A DNA stretch of 64,000 nucleotides from Mucilaginibacter sp. OK098 (GTDB lineage: Bacteria > Bacteroidota > Bacteroidia > Sphingobacteriales > Sphingobacteriaceae), in NCBI RefSeq assembly GCF_900142915.1, contig NZ_FRCM01000001.1:434001-498000 (forward strand), read 5' to 3'. The notes below the pieces were generated by a model. That model was not told the DNA's origin. It worked only from the letters and a program-made list of their open reading frames with translations, and did no database searches. Made by a program: the position numbers and the translations under genes. Shown here piece after piece: positions 62,869-64,000 of the stretch. How positions within the stretch are numbered: the stretch's first letter is position 1; each line of letters opens with the position of its first letter.

Positions 62869-63404
62869 AGAACACGACCGACACCTTTGGTCGCTTGGAT
62901 ATGGCATTTAACAATGCTGGTATTGCCGGTCCGTCCAGTATTTTCACAGATGAGACGGTTGAGGAATTCGATAAAGTGAATGCCATTAACCTCAAAGGCG
63001 TTTGGACCTGCATGAAACACGAAATCAAACAGATGGAAGCTCAGGGAAGCGGCGCCATTGTTAACTGCTCTTCGCTTGGTGGTCTTGTTGGGCAAGCTGG
63101 TCGTAGTGCTTACCACGGAACTAAGCATGGTGTCATTGGACTTACAAAAAGCGTCGGATTGGAATATGCATCCCGTGGGACCAGGGTGAATGCAGTTTGT
63201 CCCGGTGTAATTGACACCCCAATGTTCGCTGCCCTTGGCACTATATCACCGGCAGCAATGAAGCAAGTCATGCTCGATCAACCAATTGAAAGATTGGGCA
63301 GTCCGGAGGAAATTGCTGAGGCAGTTCCATGGCTCTGTAGTCCTGGAGCCAGCTTTGTTATCCCTACTGCTTTGCCTGTCGACGGAGGATTTATCGCTCA
63401 CTAA
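62862..63404 (+). pseudogene. SDR oxidoreductase lacking its N-terminal third
   Basis: The frame matches classical SDRs only from TFGRLDMAFNNAGIAGP onward. It continues with the active-site Ser in IVNCSSLGGLVG, Tyr/Lys in AYHGTKHG and RVNAVCPGVIDTPM, to a normal end LPVDGGFIAH. The first ~85 residues, with the NAD-binding TGxxxGIG motif, are absent. They are replaced by sequence that is antisense to the GH43 remnant. It cannot bind cofactor as it stands. A start at 62751 would translate GH43 antisense and is not credible. Confidence 0.8.
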
Positions 63405-63440
63405 TCTAAACGTAAATTAAATTTTAATAGAAATTATATA

Positions 63441-64000
63441 GATAATAAAAAATTTGGGCTTATTACTGGCGCAGGGCGTGGCATGGGCGTTGAAATTACT
63501 AAGGCCGCCATAGAGGCTGGTCACAAAGTAATTGCAAGAGGTCGTAACCCAGAAAAAGTGGCTGAGGCTCTGGGATATCATTACGATATCTTCAACTGCA
63601 GGGTTGGTAGGTTATACATGTTGTTCCGCTTATGCCGCATCCAAATTTGGCGTGGATGGCTGGATGGAATCGCTGCAAACCGAGGTCGAGCAATTTGGTA
63701 TCAAAACCACCATTGTCAATCCATGCTTTTTCCGTACTGAATTACTCACTGAAGAATCAACGAATTATGCAAACCACCCAATCGATGATTACAACGAAGC
63801 AAGGATGCAGGAAATGCAATTTTGGAAAGGTGCGAATGCCCAGCAGCCTGGAGATCCTGCAAAATTAGCTCAGGCGCTTATAACGATCACAAAGGAGCAA
63901 AATCCACCAAGCCGCTTTTTGGCCGGAGCAGATGCCGTTGGTACAGCCGAGCAGGTTGCGACGACGCTTCAGCAGCAGGCAATAGCATATCGCGAATTGT
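63441..64000 (+). pseudogene. Second SDR pseudogene with internal deletion (continues past window)
   Basis: The first part reads KKFGLITGAGRGMGVEITKAAIEAGHKVIARGRNPEKVAEALG, a normal SDR N-terminus but without an ATG (ATA/ATT codons only). At ~63575-63590 it jumps frame to ISSTAGLVGYTCCSAYAASKFGVDGWMESL, which belongs ~90 residues later in the family. An internal piece is thus missing and the frame is lost. The second frame is open to the end of the window with regular SDR C-terminal sequence (QPGDPAKLAQALITI). Confidence 0.78.

Noticed and set aside
1..64000. CRISPR array, rRNA or tRNA genes, complete insertion sequence
   Set aside because: No regularly spaced repeats, no rRNA-like sequence, no transposase and no convincing tRNA fold were seen by eye.

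Overview
The window looks like chromosome of a Bacteroidota bacterium of the Sphingobacteriaceae type (Pedobacter/Mucilaginibacter-like). Pointers are SusC/SusD pairs next to hybrid two-component regulators, a Bacteroides-type tra locus (TraE-F-G-I-J-K-L-M with an RteC protein), an HC1-like histone H1, and GH2/GH35/GH43/GH5/GH32 enzymes. Genus and species cannot be fixed from this sequence alone. By eye, base composition is GC-richer from about 3 to 20 kb and AT-richer from about 21.3 kb and again from 32.5 kb onwards.

Layout. (1) 1-8.5 kb: the 3' end of a GH2 glycosidase, then a tight run of a secreted small protein, a subtilisin-like protease, a cysteine-synthase-fold PLP enzyme, galactokinase, a threonine-dehydrogenase-like SDR, a 28-residue membrane ORF, an alpha-oxoamine synthase and a TetR regulator. 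The PLP enzyme, SDR and oxoamine synthase fit sulfonolipid (capnine) synthesis at least as well as threonine breakdown. (2) 8.5-21.2 kb: a structured non-coding leader, RteC and a tra operon with three tandem TraI-like genes. It stops after TraM. No TraN, relaxase, coupling protein or integrase is visible, so it appears to be a partial element. (3) 21.3-28.5 kb: a defence-like island with a lone OLD/RloA-type ATPase, a CBASS operon (57-residue protein, HNH-SAVED effector, CD-NTase) and a PD-(D/E)XK-type protein. The CD-NTase carries a C-terminal E2-like (ubiquitin-conjugating-like) domain in the same polypeptide. (4) 28.6-32.5 kb: accessory genes typical of mobile elements, including a PUR/RadC-N fusion and a DUF932 protein, with compact hairpin terminators. 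(5) 32.8-33.3 kb: debris, namely a response-regulator remnant and the 3' end of a group II intron. (6) 33.3-48.7 kb: a glycan-utilisation locus (GH5 plus ricin-type lectin lipoprotein, HTCS regulator, GH35, GH43, SusD, SusC), probably for a galactose/arabinose-containing glycan. (7) 50.0-61.9 kb: a fructan-utilisation locus (periplasmic-binding-type HTCS, MFS sugar transporter, fructokinase, SusC, SusD, GH32). (8) 62-64 kb: three broken genes (one GH43, two SDRs) that record deletions.

Working together: the two Sus loci import and hydrolyse oligosaccharides under control of their own hybrid sensors. In the fructan locus a GH32 enzyme, a sugar transporter and a fructokinase make a complete route from fructan to phosphorylated fructose. 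The CBASS genes form a compact three-gene signalling and DNA-degradation unit.

The most unusual item is the fused CD-NTase-E2 protein at 24308-26005. Other items worth checking are the possible sulfonolipid cluster, the PUR/RadC-N fusion, the triplicated TraI-like genes and the structured leader at 8.5-9.0 kb. All family calls are made by reading translated motifs; no database search was run.
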